NCBI RefSeq assembly: GCF_025264625.1
Contig: NZ_CP093313.1
Coordinates: forward strand, 5,952,001-6,016,000
Reading direction: 5' to 3'
Origin: Occallatibacter riparius
GTDB taxonomy: Bacteria > Acidobacteriota > Terriglobia > Terriglobales > Acidobacteriaceae
DNA length: 64,000 nucleotides
The notes beneath the pieces were generated by a model that saw only the letters and a list, made by a program, of their open reading frames with translations, was not told the DNA's origin and made no database searches. Position 1 is the first letter of the stretch; the number at the start of each line of letters is the position of its first letter. This document shows positions 37,294 to 46,892 of this stretch, one piece after another. The position numbers and the translations under genes were made by a program.

Positions 37294-40218
37294 ATGCCAA
37301 TCGGATCCCGATGGTTCTCCGGCCGAACCTGGATACTACACGTCAGCTTGGGCACAATGCTGCTCTCGCTCTGTCTAGTTCGAGCTTTAGAGGCTCAAGA
37401 GACGGAGCCCCTGATGCCCATGCAAGCTCGCTCCGAGGACGGCGCCGAATTTCGCTGGCTCCACAAGAAGGTGCTGGATTCCCGCGTGCTCGATAGCATG
37501 GAGGATCTTTCCTCGTGGTCTTTCGTGGGCGATGGCGAAATGACGCTAGCCACGGATCGAGCCAGATACGGAGAGCACGCCCTGCGCATCAGCTCAACCA
37601 CGAATGTTGCGCAAGCCGGCGGCGATAAGGAATGGGAAGACCTGGTGGCCACGCGGAAGTTCGCAAATGAGGACTGGTCCCGGTTCAATCGGATTTCTCT
37701 CTGGGTTTATCCCGACGTAGTCGGCGCTCCCGCAATCTCCTGCACGCTGGTGCTCAATAACGACGGCAAGCACAAACTTCCCGACAGCTATAACGAAGGC
37801 CGTCACGAATCGATTCCTCTCAAGAACCATGAGTGGAATCAAATCGTGTGGGAGATCGCCCCTCTCTCACGCGACCATGTCACGGCCGTGGATTTCGCTT
37901 ATAGCCTTCCCAAGAAAATCCCTGATCCCGGAGATCGCACGGTCCTCTACATAGATCAACTCGAGTTGCAGACTGTGGTGCCCGATCACGTAGAAGGATG
38001 GGACGTAGCCGCAGGCAAAATCGCTTTCAGCCACAGCGGGTACACAGCCGGTTCCCAAAAGAGTGCCATAGCCAGCGATCTGGCTGCCCACGAATTCTCC
38101 CTCATCGATCAACAAACGGGCCGGGTGGTATTCACGAGGCCGGTCGAAGCGGCGACAACTCCCCTCGGAAAGTATCAGACTCTGGATTTTTCCCACTTTC
38201 GCCAGCCCGGCACATATGCGATCAAGGCCGGAGACACGCTGACCCGCTCTTTCCGCATTGGCGACGACGCATGGCGCAGCAGTATCTGGAAAGCCATCAA
38301 CTTCATGTACAGCGAGCGTTGCGGAACAAACATTCCGGGGATCCATAACCGCTGCCACCAGGATATCTACACGACGCATGGAGACCAGCGAATCGTAGTC
38401 AACGGCGGATACCACGACGCCGGCGACCTGAGCGCCACCGGTCACACGCCAGCCATGGCATATGCGTTGCTCTCTCTGGCTGAATCGCTAAGGAGCCAGG
38501 GCGAAGACTCCGCTCTGACGGCTCGCCTGCTCAACGAAGCGCGTTGGGGCTTGAACTGGGTTTTGAAAACCCGCTTTGGCAATGGCTATCGCAGCACTGG
38601 GCAGCTCGTGAGCTATTGGACTGACGGTGTCATGGGAACGGCAGATGATCGCTTCGGAGAGGCGGTCAACAATCCGGAATGGAATTTCCGGGTGGCCGCC
38701 GTCGAAGCTTTGGCGGCGCGGATGTTCAAAGGCAGCGACCCGGACCTGGCAGCCCGGAGCCTGGCAACTGCGGAAGAAGATTGGAAGTATGCGGTGGACG
38801 GTTTGAAGACTGCAGCGCCACTTCCGGAGGTGTACGGCGCCTCCGACGAACTGGAGAGAATCTCGTACGGCGTCGTGGCATCGATCGAACTTTACCGGGC
38901 CACGGGCGAGCAACGATACGCCGATGAAGCTGTCGCACTGGGCGACCAGGTGCTGGCCTCACAGGAACGTCGGCTGCAGCCATGGAGCATTCCCTTAACC
39001 GGATACTTCTATACCAGCCCCAAACGTGAGAACCTGTTTCACCGCTTTCATGTCGGACAGGAACAGGAGCCGATCATCGCTCTCGTCCGACTCTGCGAAG
39101 CCTTGCCCAACCACGACAAATGGATGAAGTGGTACTCAGCAGTTGTACTGCACTCGCAGTATTACTTGAAGGCCGCGTCAGCCGTCGATGAGCCATTCGG
39201 AGTGTTGCCGGCGGCGGTCTATCGCGACAGTGAAGTGCGTCTTATTCCGGAATCCAAAACCTGGACCCCCTTGCGCGCTGCCGACCGCGATGCTTACTTC
39301 CAGGAAGTCCACAAAGGAATTCCGCTCGGCGGCGAATATTATCTGCGCAGATTTCCGGTCTGGTTTGATTTTCGTGGCAATTCCAGCGTTCTGCTATCGC
39401 AGGCCAAGGCACTGTCAGCCGCCGGGCGGCTGCGCGGCGATCTGGACGCAGAAGATCTCGCGCAGAAGCAAGCGCAATGGCTGGTCGGTCGCAATCCTTT
39501 CTCAACGAGCCTGATGTACGGCGAAGGATATGATTGGACGCCGCTCTACAGCGTGCGTTCCGGCCAAATGGTGGGCGCGCTTCCGGTTGGAATCGAAACC
39601 AGGGGTATGGAGGATGCCCCCTATTGGCCAACACAAATCTGCTGGACCTACAAAGAAGTCTGGACGCAACCGGTTGGGCAGTGGCTATGGCTTATGCAGG
39701 ACATCGCCGTGCCCGCCACCGTCAAGGGGATGGCTGACCCGTCTAATCACCGACCTGTGGAGTTCCGTGAGCAGGAAAGCGGCCAGCTACTGACGGCGAC
39801 GCCAAGTCCGATGGATGGCACCTTCAGCCTTCACTTGCCGGAAGGACACTATGATGTTCGGCAAGGCTCAGCCCATACCGATCTTACGGTGTTGCCCGGC
39901 ACATCCAATTCTATCGATCTACGCCCAGACCGTCTCCTCGATTTCAAAGTCTCCTTTCAGGAGATCCCTGGCCAAAGTGAAATCCTGATTCAAGTGTCTG
40001 CTGAAGGTGCCGGCCCTCACGTCTTCGCGATTCGAAGCGATAATCTTGCCGTGCAAGAGCAAGCCGCCATCAAGGTTGATTTGACACCCGGCAAGGTTCA
40101 ACAGATCGTATGGCACGCCCATGTTCTTTCTACAGATACGCCGTGGGTGGCGGTCGTGGTTCCTGACGACGCACTGGCTAATCGTCGCGAGGTCACAGGC
40201 GCTGAAGCGCGTCACTGA
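37294..40218 (+). CDS. Large multidomain glycoside hydrolase family 9 enzyme
   Basis: A 974-residue secreted protein. Signal to about residue 35; a beta-sandwich of CIA30/CBM type at 60-225; a CelD_N Ig-like domain at 240-322 (IAFSHSGYTAGSQKSAI); a GH9 catalytic domain from about 328 to 835 with the classical NGGYHDAGDLSATGH (D375, D378) and a C-terminal acidic site near CWTYKEVWTQ; and two further beta-domains to the end. The intact DAGD motif suggests an active cellulase or glucosaminidase. Upstream are 220 bases without a recognisable promoter. The ribosome site is weak. Confidence 0.88.
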   Translation: MPIGSRWFSGRTWILHVSLGTMLLSLCLVRALEAQETEPLMPMQARSEDGAEFRWLHKKVLDSRVLDSMEDLSSWSFVGDGEMTLATDRARYGEHALRISSTTNVAQAGGDKEWEDLVATRKFANEDWSRFNRISLWVYPDVVGAPAISCTLVLNNDGKHKLPDSYNEGRHESIPLKNHEWNQIVWEIAPLSRDHVTAVDFAYSLPKKIPDPGDRTVLYIDQLELQTVVPDHVEGWDVAAGKIAFSHSGYTAGSQKSAIASDLAAHEFSLIDQQTGRVVFTRPVEAATTPLGKYQTLDFSHFRQPGTYAIKAGDTLTRSFRIGDDAWRSSIWKAINFMYSERCGTNIPGIHNRCHQDIYTTHGDQRIVVNGGYHDAGDLSATGHTPAMAYALLSLAESLRSQGEDSALTARLLNEARWGLNWVLKTRFGNGYRSTGQLVSYWTDGVMGTADDRFGEAVNNPEWNFRVAAVEALAARMFKGSDPDLAARSLATAEEDWKYAVDGLKTAAPLPEVYGASDELERISYGVVASIELYRATGEQRYADEAVALGDQVLASQERRLQPWSIPLTGYFYTSPKRENLFHRFHVGQEQEPIIALVRLCEALPNHDKWMKWYSAVVLHSQYYLKAASAVDEPFGVLPAAVYRDSEVRLIPESKTWTPLRAADRDAYFQEVHKGIPLGGEYYLRRFPVWFDFRGNSSVLLSQAKALSAAGRLRGDLDAEDLAQKQAQWLVGRNPFSTSLMYGEGYDWTPLYSVRSGQMVGALPVGIETRGMEDAPYWPTQICWTYKEVWTQPVGQWLWLMQDIAVPATVKGMADPSNHRPVEFREQESGQLLTATPSPMDGTFSLHLPEGHYDVRQGSAHTDLTVLPGTSNSIDLRPDRLLDFKVSFQEIPGQSEILIQVSAEGAGPHVFAIRSDNLAVQEQAAIKVDLTPGKVQQIVWHAHVLSTDTPWVAVVVPDDALANRREVTGAEARH

Positions 40219-40259
40219 GCGAGAAACCGCGCCACATCGGACAAAGGTGGAATACTATT

Positions 40260-42029
40260 TTGAAGCACTGGACTTCGGAAACATCTCGGCGCAATCGTTC
40301 CCTGCCCCTCTTACTCACCATGCGTTTCTCAACCGCGATACTTGCCGTCATTCTGGTCACCACGATCGCGTACGCTCCTGCTTCGGCTCAATCGAGTGCC
40401 TCGGCACAAGCATCGGCAACTTCGGGGACAATTCGGTTCGAGGATATTGCCGCTAAAGCTGGCTTACATTTCACGACTCAAAACTCCCCCACTCCAAATA
40501 AAAATCAGATCGAAACCATGGTTGCCGGAGTAGCGCTGATCGACTATGACGGAGATGGCTGGCCCGATATCTACCTGGTGAACGGCGCGGCCATACCCTC
40601 GCTGCAAAAGGAATCGCCCGCCTACTGGAACCGTCTGTATCGAAACAATCACGACGGCACGTTTACCGACGTTACCGAACGCGCCGGGGTCGCGGGCGCG
40701 GGCTACGGAATGGGCGTTGCCGTGGGCGACTGTGACAACGATGGGAAGCCGGACATCTTTCTCGCGAACGTCACCGGCAATCAGCTATTTCACAACAACG
40801 GAGATGGCACCTTCACGGACGTGACCGCCAAGGCTGGAGTGAGCGGCGGAGAGATGAGCGGCAAGAAGATGTGGTCCGTCGGGGCTGGATGGTTCGACTA
40901 CAACAATGACGGCTTGCTCGACCTGTTTGTGGTGAATTATTGCGGCTGGGAGGTCAACAAAGATCCCGTATGCCTTCTGAAGGACGGAGTACGAGCCTAC
41001 TGCCACCCCAAGAACTACAGTTCTCTTCACAACACCCTCTACCGCAACAATGGTGACGGGACCTTCACGGACGTTTCGCAGGAGACCGGAATCGCGGCGC
41101 ACATGGGCAAGGGCATGAGTGTCTCCTTTGCAGACTACGACGGCGATGGATTTCTTGACGCTTTCGTCGCAAACGATACGACTCCTGCATTTCTCTTCCA
41201 TAACCTTCATGGTAAGAAATTTGAAGAGGTTGGTGCGGCGGCGGGCGTGGCATACTCCCCCGAGGGTTTTACGCTCTCCGGGATGGGGTCGGATTTCCGG
41301 GATGTAAACAACGACGGGCTGCCCGATGTTTGGTACACGGCAGTCGAGCACCAGATGTTCCCCCTCCTGGTGAACGCCGGCGGCGGAGTCTTCGATGATG
41401 CAACTCACAAGAGCGGACTGCAATCCACCAACGAGATGTCGGGCTGGGGCAATGGCATCTTCGACTTCGATAATGATGAATGGAAGGACCTCTTTGTAGC
41501 CAGAGCCAATGTGCTCGATAACGTCAGCGTGCTCACGCCGAGTCGAAAATATCCCGAACCCAACTCGGTCTTCCGTAACCTGGGCAACGGCAAGTTCGCT
41601 GATGTCGCAAGCACGGCTGGACCCGATCTCCAACTCACGGCACCCCATCGTGGGGTTGCATTTGGCGATCTATTCAATGATGGACACATCGATGCGGTGG
41701 TGACAGTGCTCAATGGACCAGTCAAGCTTCTTCGCAACATTTCCGAGACTGGCAATCACTGGATCCTTCTCAAACTCGTCGGCGCCAAAAGCAATCGCAT
41801 GGGAATCGGAGCGCAGATTCACATTACGAGTGATGATGGACGGCAGCAGTGGGACGAGGTGACGACTGCGGTGGGCTACGCGTCCTCGAGCGACAGCCGT
41901 GTGCACTTTGGACTTGGGGCAAACAAGCGAATCAAGGATTTGGAAGTCCGTTGGCCCAGCGGAATCCATCAGGTCTTGCACGACGTTGCCGCTGATCAAA
42001 TTCTCACGATCGAGGAACCGCAGCATTAG
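40260..42029 (+). CDS. CRTAC1-family secreted protein (FG-GAP/VCBS repeats, ASPIC-UnbV)
   Basis: A 589-residue protein with a signal peptide (RFSTAILAVILVTTIAYA). It has at least five FG-GAP/VCBS calcium-binding repeats of the form DYDGDGWPDIYLVNG, DCDNDGKPDIFLANV and DYNNDGLLDLFVVNY, and a C-terminal ASPIC/UnbV domain (HFGLGANKRIKDLEVRWPSG). It is a beta-propeller probably binding calcium and polymers outside the cell. The TTG at 40260 has AGGTGG ten bases upstream; the ATG at 40320 fits the signal peptide better. Both are possible. It lies 41 bases after the GH9 gene and is probably co-transcribed. Confidence 0.9.
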   Translation: MKHWTSETSRRNRSLPLLLTMRFSTAILAVILVTTIAYAPASAQSSASAQASATSGTIRFEDIAAKAGLHFTTQNSPTPNKNQIETMVAGVALIDYDGDGWPDIYLVNGAAIPSLQKESPAYWNRLYRNNHDGTFTDVTERAGVAGAGYGMGVAVGDCDNDGKPDIFLANVTGNQLFHNNGDGTFTDVTAKAGVSGGEMSGKKMWSVGAGWFDYNNDGLLDLFVVNYCGWEVNKDPVCLLKDGVRAYCHPKNYSSLHNTLYRNNGDGTFTDVSQETGIAAHMGKGMSVSFADYDGDGFLDAFVANDTTPAFLFHNLHGKKFEEVGAAAGVAYSPEGFTLSGMGSDFRDVNNDGLPDVWYTAVEHQMFPLLVNAGGGVFDDATHKSGLQSTNEMSGWGNGIFDFDNDEWKDLFVARANVLDNVSVLTPSRKYPEPNSVFRNLGNGKFADVASTAGPDLQLTAPHRGVAFGDLFNDGHIDAVVTVLNGPVKLLRNISETGNHWILLKLVGAKSNRMGIGAQIHITSDDGRQQWDEVTTAVGYASSSDSRVHFGLGANKRIKDLEVRWPSGIHQVLHDVAADQILTIEEPQH

Positions 42030-42134
42030 CCATTCAGCGTGACCATCTGGGGGCGATCCGGTGCCCTCGGCTGATCAGAGTGGACCCAATCTGGACCAGA
42101 CTTCAGAATTGAGTCCGCACCAGGTTGATTGATT

Positions 42135-42209
42135 TGGAGCGGGAGACCGGGATCGAACCGGCGACATTCAGCTTGGGAAGCTGACGTTCTACCACTGAAC
42201 TACTCCCGC
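42135..42209 (-). tRNA. tRNA-Gly (CCC anticodon), CCA encoded
   Basis: On the minus strand the cloverleaf is complete. GCGGGAG at the 5' end pairs with CTCCCGC near the 3' end, the D arm contains GTTCAGTGGTAGAAC, and the anticodon stem TCAGC/GCTGA encloses TTCCCAA, giving CCC. The T arm reads CCGGTTCGATCCCGG, and the 3' end is TCCA. It decodes GGG. Its 3' end faces the 29-kb segment bounded at the far side by the tRNA fragment at 12684-12730. Confidence 0.95.
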
Positions 42210-42284
42210 CACTCGAAACATTATAAAGCCATTCCCCTGGGAGTCGCCCCCGCCCACAACTGGGCTTCGAAATGGGCCGGAAAA

Positions 42285-42327
42285 CACGAACGCGCAACCA
42301 GCCGGTAAGACTGGTTGCGCGTTCGTG
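42285..42327. terminator. 17-bp perfect-stem hairpin
   Basis: CACGAACGCGCAACCAG (42285-42301) pairs with its exact complement at 42311-42327 across a nine-base loop. On the minus strand it is followed by TTTTCC and lies after the small ORF ending at 42429 and before tRNA-Gly, which fits an intrinsic terminator. On the plus strand a TTGTTTTT run follows after about eight bases, so it may work in both directions. Confidence 0.7.
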
Positions 42328-42428
42328 GTTATGAGTTGTTTTTCAGCTGACCGGCGAGCCAGGTTCGACAGGCCGAGCCAAGATCTTTACTACCATCTGT
42401 CGAGATCGATCAGGAAACCGCGATCATC

Positions 42429-42638
42429 TTAATTCCGCCCATATTCGGCGCCCGAATACCTGCTTGAGGATGGCGAATCTGCCGAGACGGTCAGCTTTCC
42501 TAACAACACCATTGCGCCAAAGAATGGAAGCAATAGCAACAGGATCACTTCGGTCGTGGCTAGAGCCGCTACTCGTCTCAGGGACGGATTCTCGAATCGT
42601 TCCGCAATGACGAGTTGAGGGCGTTCATTGAATCGCAT
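42429..42638 (-). CDS. Small hypothetical single-pass membrane protein
   Basis: A 69-codon frame from ATG 42638. The sequence has a soluble, charged N-terminal third, one hydrophobic helix (VILLLLLPFFGAMVLLG, about residues 32-48) and a short polar tail. GGGGAGGG lies 11-12 bases upstream, a little far. The strong hairpin 100 bases downstream would end its transcript. I recognise no family. It could be a real small membrane protein or chance; the helix and the terminator are the only support. Confidence 0.4.
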   Translation of the reverse strand: MRFNERPQLVIAERFENPSLRRVAALATTEVILLLLLPFFGAMVLLGKLTVSADSPSSSRYSGAEYGRN

Positions 42639-42836
42639 TTCTTTACGACCCTCCCCAAGGCGAGATAGCGGCTCTCGTTGTGCTCATCCCGCGGCACTGT
42701 CATTTAGATCCTGACCGCACAGTGAGTGAGCGGCGTTGATGATGGCGGCGTTGAAATCCTCCAACACCGCCGTTCTCGATGACGCGAAGGTTCCAACCTT
42801 CGCAGGCATCTACCACCTAGAAATTGAAGTTGATGA

Positions 42837-45800
42837 TCACTGGTACACGTTCGCCACCGACACATCGTCGAAGTAGAACGTGCCCACAACCTGGTCGAAG
42901 AGCAGCAGCCGAGCCATAGGATTGGGGTTGGATAGATCGGCATTCACAGCTCCGATCAACGATCCGTTCAGCCAGACTTCCGCCTGTCCATTCGTTGTTT
43001 GGTTGTCCTGGATCTCGATGCTGTACCAGGTGTTTGCTGTGATCACCTGGCTTGCCGAGGAGATGGAATATACGCTACCCGACGAAGTCCAGAAGTAGAA
43101 ATCTAGACCGTGAGTGTAGCCGTTGTAGTCCACTTCCCAGGTGTTGCCGCCATTGGCATTGCGGCCCTCGGCCAGAATGGTGCTCGTGCCAATATTGGTT
43201 GTCTGGAAGTAGAACCGGGTGAACGTTTGAGTCTGCGGACCGCCCGTCAGGGCCGTGTAGAGATACGCATACTGTCCATTCGCAATGTTGATCGCTGCAG
43301 CAGAACTGCCACTGTGTTTGACCGTGGTTTGTACGCTCAGCTGGCCATTGCTGTCACCGTTTGGCAGGTTCCACTGGCTGAAATCCCCAGTCTCGAAGCC
43401 ATCATTGAAGTAAAGGGTGGCCGTGTAACCGGTGCCGCTCAGTGGAATCGTCTGTGGGCTGTCGGCCGCGTTGTCCACGATCGTGATGCTCCCGTCTCGT
43501 GAGCCATTCGCGCTCGGATTGAAGGTGACGGTGATCGTGCAAGATGAATTCACCGCCAGACTCGTCGACCCAGTCGGACAATTGTCTTGTTCAGTGAAGT
43601 CGCTCTGGCCTGCGCCGCTGACTAAGATGCTGCTGATGCTGAGCGGCGAGGTCCCATCGCTTGTCAGGGTGATGGTCTGAGAGTTGGTGGTGGAGAGCAT
43701 CTGCGATCCGAAATTCAGGCTCGCAGGCGCCACCGCAGCTGCAGGACCAGGATTGATGCCTGTACCACTTAACTGGACAGTCTGTGGGCTGGTCGGATCG
43801 TTATCGGTAATGACCAGGTTAGCGCTTCGGCTTCCAAGCGCGCTCGGGTTGAAGGTTACGGTGAGCAGGCACGTCGCATTCGGCGCGAGAGCTCCGCTGC
43901 ACTGCCCCACAGAAAAGTCGGAAGCGTTCGCACCGCTGACCGTAAAGCTTCCGAAATTGAGCGGAGCATTCCCCTTATTCAGAATTGTGAGCGTCTGCGA
44001 GTCCTGAGCTGGATCGTCGGTGTTTCCCTCGCCTGCCCCGTTCACTCCCCACGTTCCGAAATTGAGGCTAGCCGGGTTCACGCTGATCACGGGCGCTGGC
44101 TGTGCCGGGCCGTTATACACGTTCGATATCACTACATCATCGAAATAGAACGTGCCCACGGCTCCGTTCATCAACAATAGCCGGGCCATTGGATTGGAGT
44201 TGGAGAGGTTGGCAGCGACTGACCCGACTGACGCCCCATTAATCCAGACTTCGGCCTGGCCCGAAGTAGTTTGGGTGTCTTGTAGCTCCACGGAATACCA
44301 AGTATTGGCAACGATGCCGTTCACTGGGGAGAAAAGGCTGTAGACCCCACCTGAGCTGTTCCAGAAATAGATGTCCAAGCCATGGCGATTCGCGTCGTAG
44401 TCCACTTCCCACGTATTGCCGCCGTTGGCATTCCGAGCGAGAGCCAACATCGTGCTCGTGCCAACATTGGTCGCCTGGAAGTAGAAGCGTGTGAACGTTT
44501 GGCTCTGCGGACCACCCGGCAGAGCGGTGTAGATGTAGGAGTACTGGCCGCTGGCATTTGTGAAAGCCGCAGCGTACTGGCCGTTGTTGACGAGAGTCGT
44601 CTCCACCTTTCGCTGACCTGAGCTGTCACCACTCGCCAGGGTCCACTGGCTCAAATCGCCCGATTCGAAGCCATCTTTGAAGAAAACGATCGGGGTGATC
44701 GAGGATCCCGCAACTGATATGGTTTCCGGGCTATCTGGAGCATTGTCAGTGATCACGATGCTTGCCGTTCGAGAACCGGCCTGCGTCGGTGAAAACTGCA
44801 CATTGAGGCTGCACGAAGAGCCCACGGGCAGGCTACCTGTCCCCTGAGGGCAGGTGCCGTTGGTGATGAAATCGCCGGCAGCAGAGCCCGACGCAACGAT
44901 ACTGCTGATGTTCAATGGTGCGGAGCCAATGTTGGTGAGCGTAATCGCTTGTGCTGCGCTCGTCGTACCCACATTCTGGAATCCGAAATTGATTGCCGTG
45001 GGGCTCAGCGAGACCACTGGCCCCGAGGTCGTCTGTCCTAGGCCGGACAGCGGAACGCTGTGCGGACTTCCAGTTGTATTGTCGGCGATAAGCAGAGTCC
45101 CCGTCCGGTTTCCTGTGGCGCCCGGTCTGAACCTTATCTGCACCGTACAGGACGTGCCGGTAGTCATCGTCGCTGGACAATTGTTCGTCTGGGAGAAATC
45201 GCTCGCGTTCGTGCCTCCAATCGAAATGCCACTAAGGCTCAGTGTTGTCGATCCTGTGCTGGTTATCGTGACGGTCTGAGCCTGGCTCGTCGCTCCAACC
45301 ACGCCCCCATAGAAGTTGACACTGCTCGGACTAAACGTCGCGAACGGAGTGCCCGTGAGGAAATTGTTCAGGATATTCGCGGTCGCCTTCTGAATACCTG
45401 CGTTCGCGAATGTTGTCGTATTGATGTTTGCGAGGCCCAGGCTCCATTCAATCGTGCCCGAAGCAAACACGCGTGCACCACTTGGAGCGGTATAGATTGT
45501 CGAATTGGAATTGGAATGCAGTCCGGATCCATCGACCACGGGCGATTGGGAAAGAATCGTCAGGCCCGCTGGGCTGAAGCCGTTGTTCCAGACCTTGTCG
45601 TATTCATATCCGACAATGCCTGGTACCTTCGATCCATCGGCCAATCCAGTGTTGGCGTAAACCCAGTTGGAAGCGTTCTGCACAACATAACTTCCGTCCG
45701 CCGCACTCTCGAACATCACGCCGATCAGTGCGTTTTCGGGCTGATTAACCAGCGGATCGCGCCAATTAGTTGTGAGGATCGTATTATCCACCTGCCACTC

Positions 45801-46892
45801 AGGGTCCGGTCCCGGGGAGTTAGGAGAATACGCAAATTCCTTGTAACCAACCTGCACGCGGCGGGGAACGCCGTTCACGTTAGGCTCAAAGCGAATTTGC
45901 CAATACATCGTATTGGCCGAAAAGAATCCGACGTTGACACCCCCCGCAATCGCGCTCTCCACGTTGGTGCGCATCGCGCGGGTCCAGTATTCGTCATGGC
46001 CGACAGAAAGGAAAGCTTTGTGATTGGTCAGAGGGTTGACCGCGGTGTCGGTGTCCACGTCCGTGGTGTACGACACGTTGTATCCCTGCTTCTCGATCCA
46101 GTAGACAAAGTATTGTTCGTAGGAGAAGTACTGCCCGGCGCCATTGCTACCCTGTGGATTGAACGGGCGATCAAAGCTGACCTTGGTCGCATGAGCATAG
46201 GGATAAATACTCTTATTTGTTTCGTTCACGTACAGACTGGTGCCGCCCCAATCGTTGTAGGCCTCGTACGTTGTCACGCTGGTCTGGAAAAGAATGTCCT
46301 CATGCCCAGTATCGTTGCGCACAACGAAGAAGATGAAACTTGAGCGCCCAACTGAGTCGGTCAGCTTCGCAAGATAAACTCCAGACACCCACGTCGCAGG
46401 CACTTGCAGCGTCGTGGATTTCACCCAATTAGTGCAGGCCACCATACCCGTGACCGGGTCAGGAGAAGGAATTGCTTGGTGGCGGCCTTGGAAGCTTCCC
46501 ATTGACTGGATGAGCCGTGCGCCGATGCCTTGGTAATAGCCGGTCCTGTAAATGTCAACGCTGAAATTGGCCGCCGTGGTGGTGACGTAGAAGTCGATTG
46601 AACCACCCCGATTCACGCTGGTTGCCGATGCGAATCCTGACAGCGCATCCGGAGCGTCCGGCGCAGTGAAATCATTCCAGCCGGCCGTGCCTGGCAAGCT
46701 GTTCTCCTGCTGAATGGCATTTTGGCCAGCGGCGATTTGAGTTGACATTGCGAACACGATGCTGGCAAGCAGCATGATCGCGCGAAACGATCCGTTTCTC
46801 CCGAGCAGAAGAAACGGCCGAAGGCAACTTTGTTGCGATGTGGTTCCGCAACAATCATGGGAAGAAGCACCTGCAATCACGAGAAACCTCAC
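42837..46892 (-). CDS. Giant secreted protein: N,N-dimethylformamidase-beta-like domain plus choice-of-anchor-D and concanavalin-like repeats
   Basis: A 1351-residue protein. A hydrophobic signal stretch lies near residues 37-57 (AIMLLASIVFAMSTQIAAG). Residues 60-510 resemble the C-terminal domain of dimethylformamidase large subunit (YRTGYYQGIGARLIQ, SVGHDEYWTRAM). Then come choice-of-anchor-D (ASPM/SPD-2/Hydin-like) domains at about 520-620 and 625-730, a concanavalin-like block at 736-924, two more anchor-D domains at about 930-1150, and a second concanavalin-like block at 1159-1350. The start is GTG 46892 or ATG 46775; the latter starts nearer the signal. Amide hydrolysis is inferred from the family only; extracellular glycan binding is likely. 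Confidence 0.85.
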   Translation of the reverse strand: MRFLVIAGASSHDCCGTTSQQSCLRPFLLLGRNGSFRAIMLLASIVFAMSTQIAAGQNAIQQENSLPGTAGWNDFTAPDAPDALSGFASATSVNRGGSIDFYVTTTAANFSVDIYRTGYYQGIGARLIQSMGSFQGRHQAIPSPDPVTGMVACTNWVKSTTLQVPATWVSGVYLAKLTDSVGRSSFIFFVVRNDTGHEDILFQTSVTTYEAYNDWGGTSLYVNETNKSIYPYAHATKVSFDRPFNPQGSNGAGQYFSYEQYFVYWIEKQGYNVSYTTDVDTDTAVNPLTNHKAFLSVGHDEYWTRAMRTNVESAIAGGVNVGFFSANTMYWQIRFEPNVNGVPRRVQVGYKEFAYSPNSPGPDPEWQVDNTILTTNWRDPLVNQPENALIGVMFESAADGSYVVQNASNWVYANTGLADGSKVPGIVGYEYDKVWNNGFSPAGLTILSQSPVVDGSGLHSNSNSTIYTAPSGARVFASGTIEWSLGLANINTTTFANAGIQKATANILNNFLTGTPFATFSPSSVNFYGGVVGATSQAQTVTITSTGSTTLSLSGISIGGTNASDFSQTNNCPATMTTGTSCTVQIRFRPGATGNRTGTLLIADNTTGSPHSVPLSGLGQTTSGPVVSLSPTAINFGFQNVGTTSAAQAITLTNIGSAPLNISSIVASGSAAGDFITNGTCPQGTGSLPVGSSCSLNVQFSPTQAGSRTASIVITDNAPDSPETISVAGSSITPIVFFKDGFESGDLSQWTLASGDSSGQRKVETTLVNNGQYAAAFTNASGQYSYIYTALPGGPQSQTFTRFYFQATNVGTSTMLALARNANGGNTWEVDYDANRHGLDIYFWNSSGGVYSLFSPVNGIVANTWYSVELQDTQTTSGQAEVWINGASVGSVAANLSNSNPMARLLLMNGAVGTFYFDDVVISNVYNGPAQPAPVISVNPASLNFGTWGVNGAGEGNTDDPAQDSQTLTILNKGNAPLNFGSFTVSGANASDFSVGQCSGALAPNATCLLTVTFNPSALGSRSANLVITDNDPTSPQTVQLSGTGINPGPAAAVAPASLNFGSQMLSTTNSQTITLTSDGTSPLSISSILVSGAGQSDFTEQDNCPTGSTSLAVNSSCTITVTFNPSANGSRDGSITIVDNAADSPQTIPLSGTGYTATLYFNDGFETGDFSQWNLPNGDSNGQLSVQTTVKHSGSSAAAINIANGQYAYLYTALTGGPQTQTFTRFYFQTTNIGTSTILAEGRNANGGNTWEVDYNGYTHGLDFYFWTSSGSVYSISSASQVITANTWYSIEIQDNQTTNGQAEVWLNGSLIGAVNADLSNPNPMARLLLFDQVVGTFYFDDVSVANVYQ
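42849..43417 (-). repeat. Long direct repeat, distal copy
   Basis: Encodes the C-terminal concanavalin-like block. Nearly every 10-20 base stretch is recognisable again, in the same order, at 44121-44685, for example the shared TGGACTTCTACAACGG-type region around the GGNTWEVDY codons. It reflects an internal duplication inside the giant secreted protein. Confidence 0.75.
44121..44685 (-). repeat. Long direct repeat, proximal copy
   Basis: Second member of the pair described at 42849-43417. Both copies encode DGFE(S/T)GD(L/F)SQW at the start and GTFYFDDV near the end. The flanking anchor-D domains appear to have been duplicated with it. Confidence 0.75.

Larger units (their letters stand above)
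42210..42836. other. Spacer with hairpin and a small ORF
   Basis: This region contains the hairpin at 42285-42327 and a 69-codon minus-strand ORF at 42429-42638. The remaining 198 bases up to 42836 hold a few short inverted repeats but nothing I can name. Confidence 0.55.

Noticed and set aside
45060..46343. 427-codon plus-strand frame opposite the giant secreted protein
   Set aside because: Low-complexity Arg/His-rich composition and complete overlap with a well-supported gene indicate an antisense shadow.
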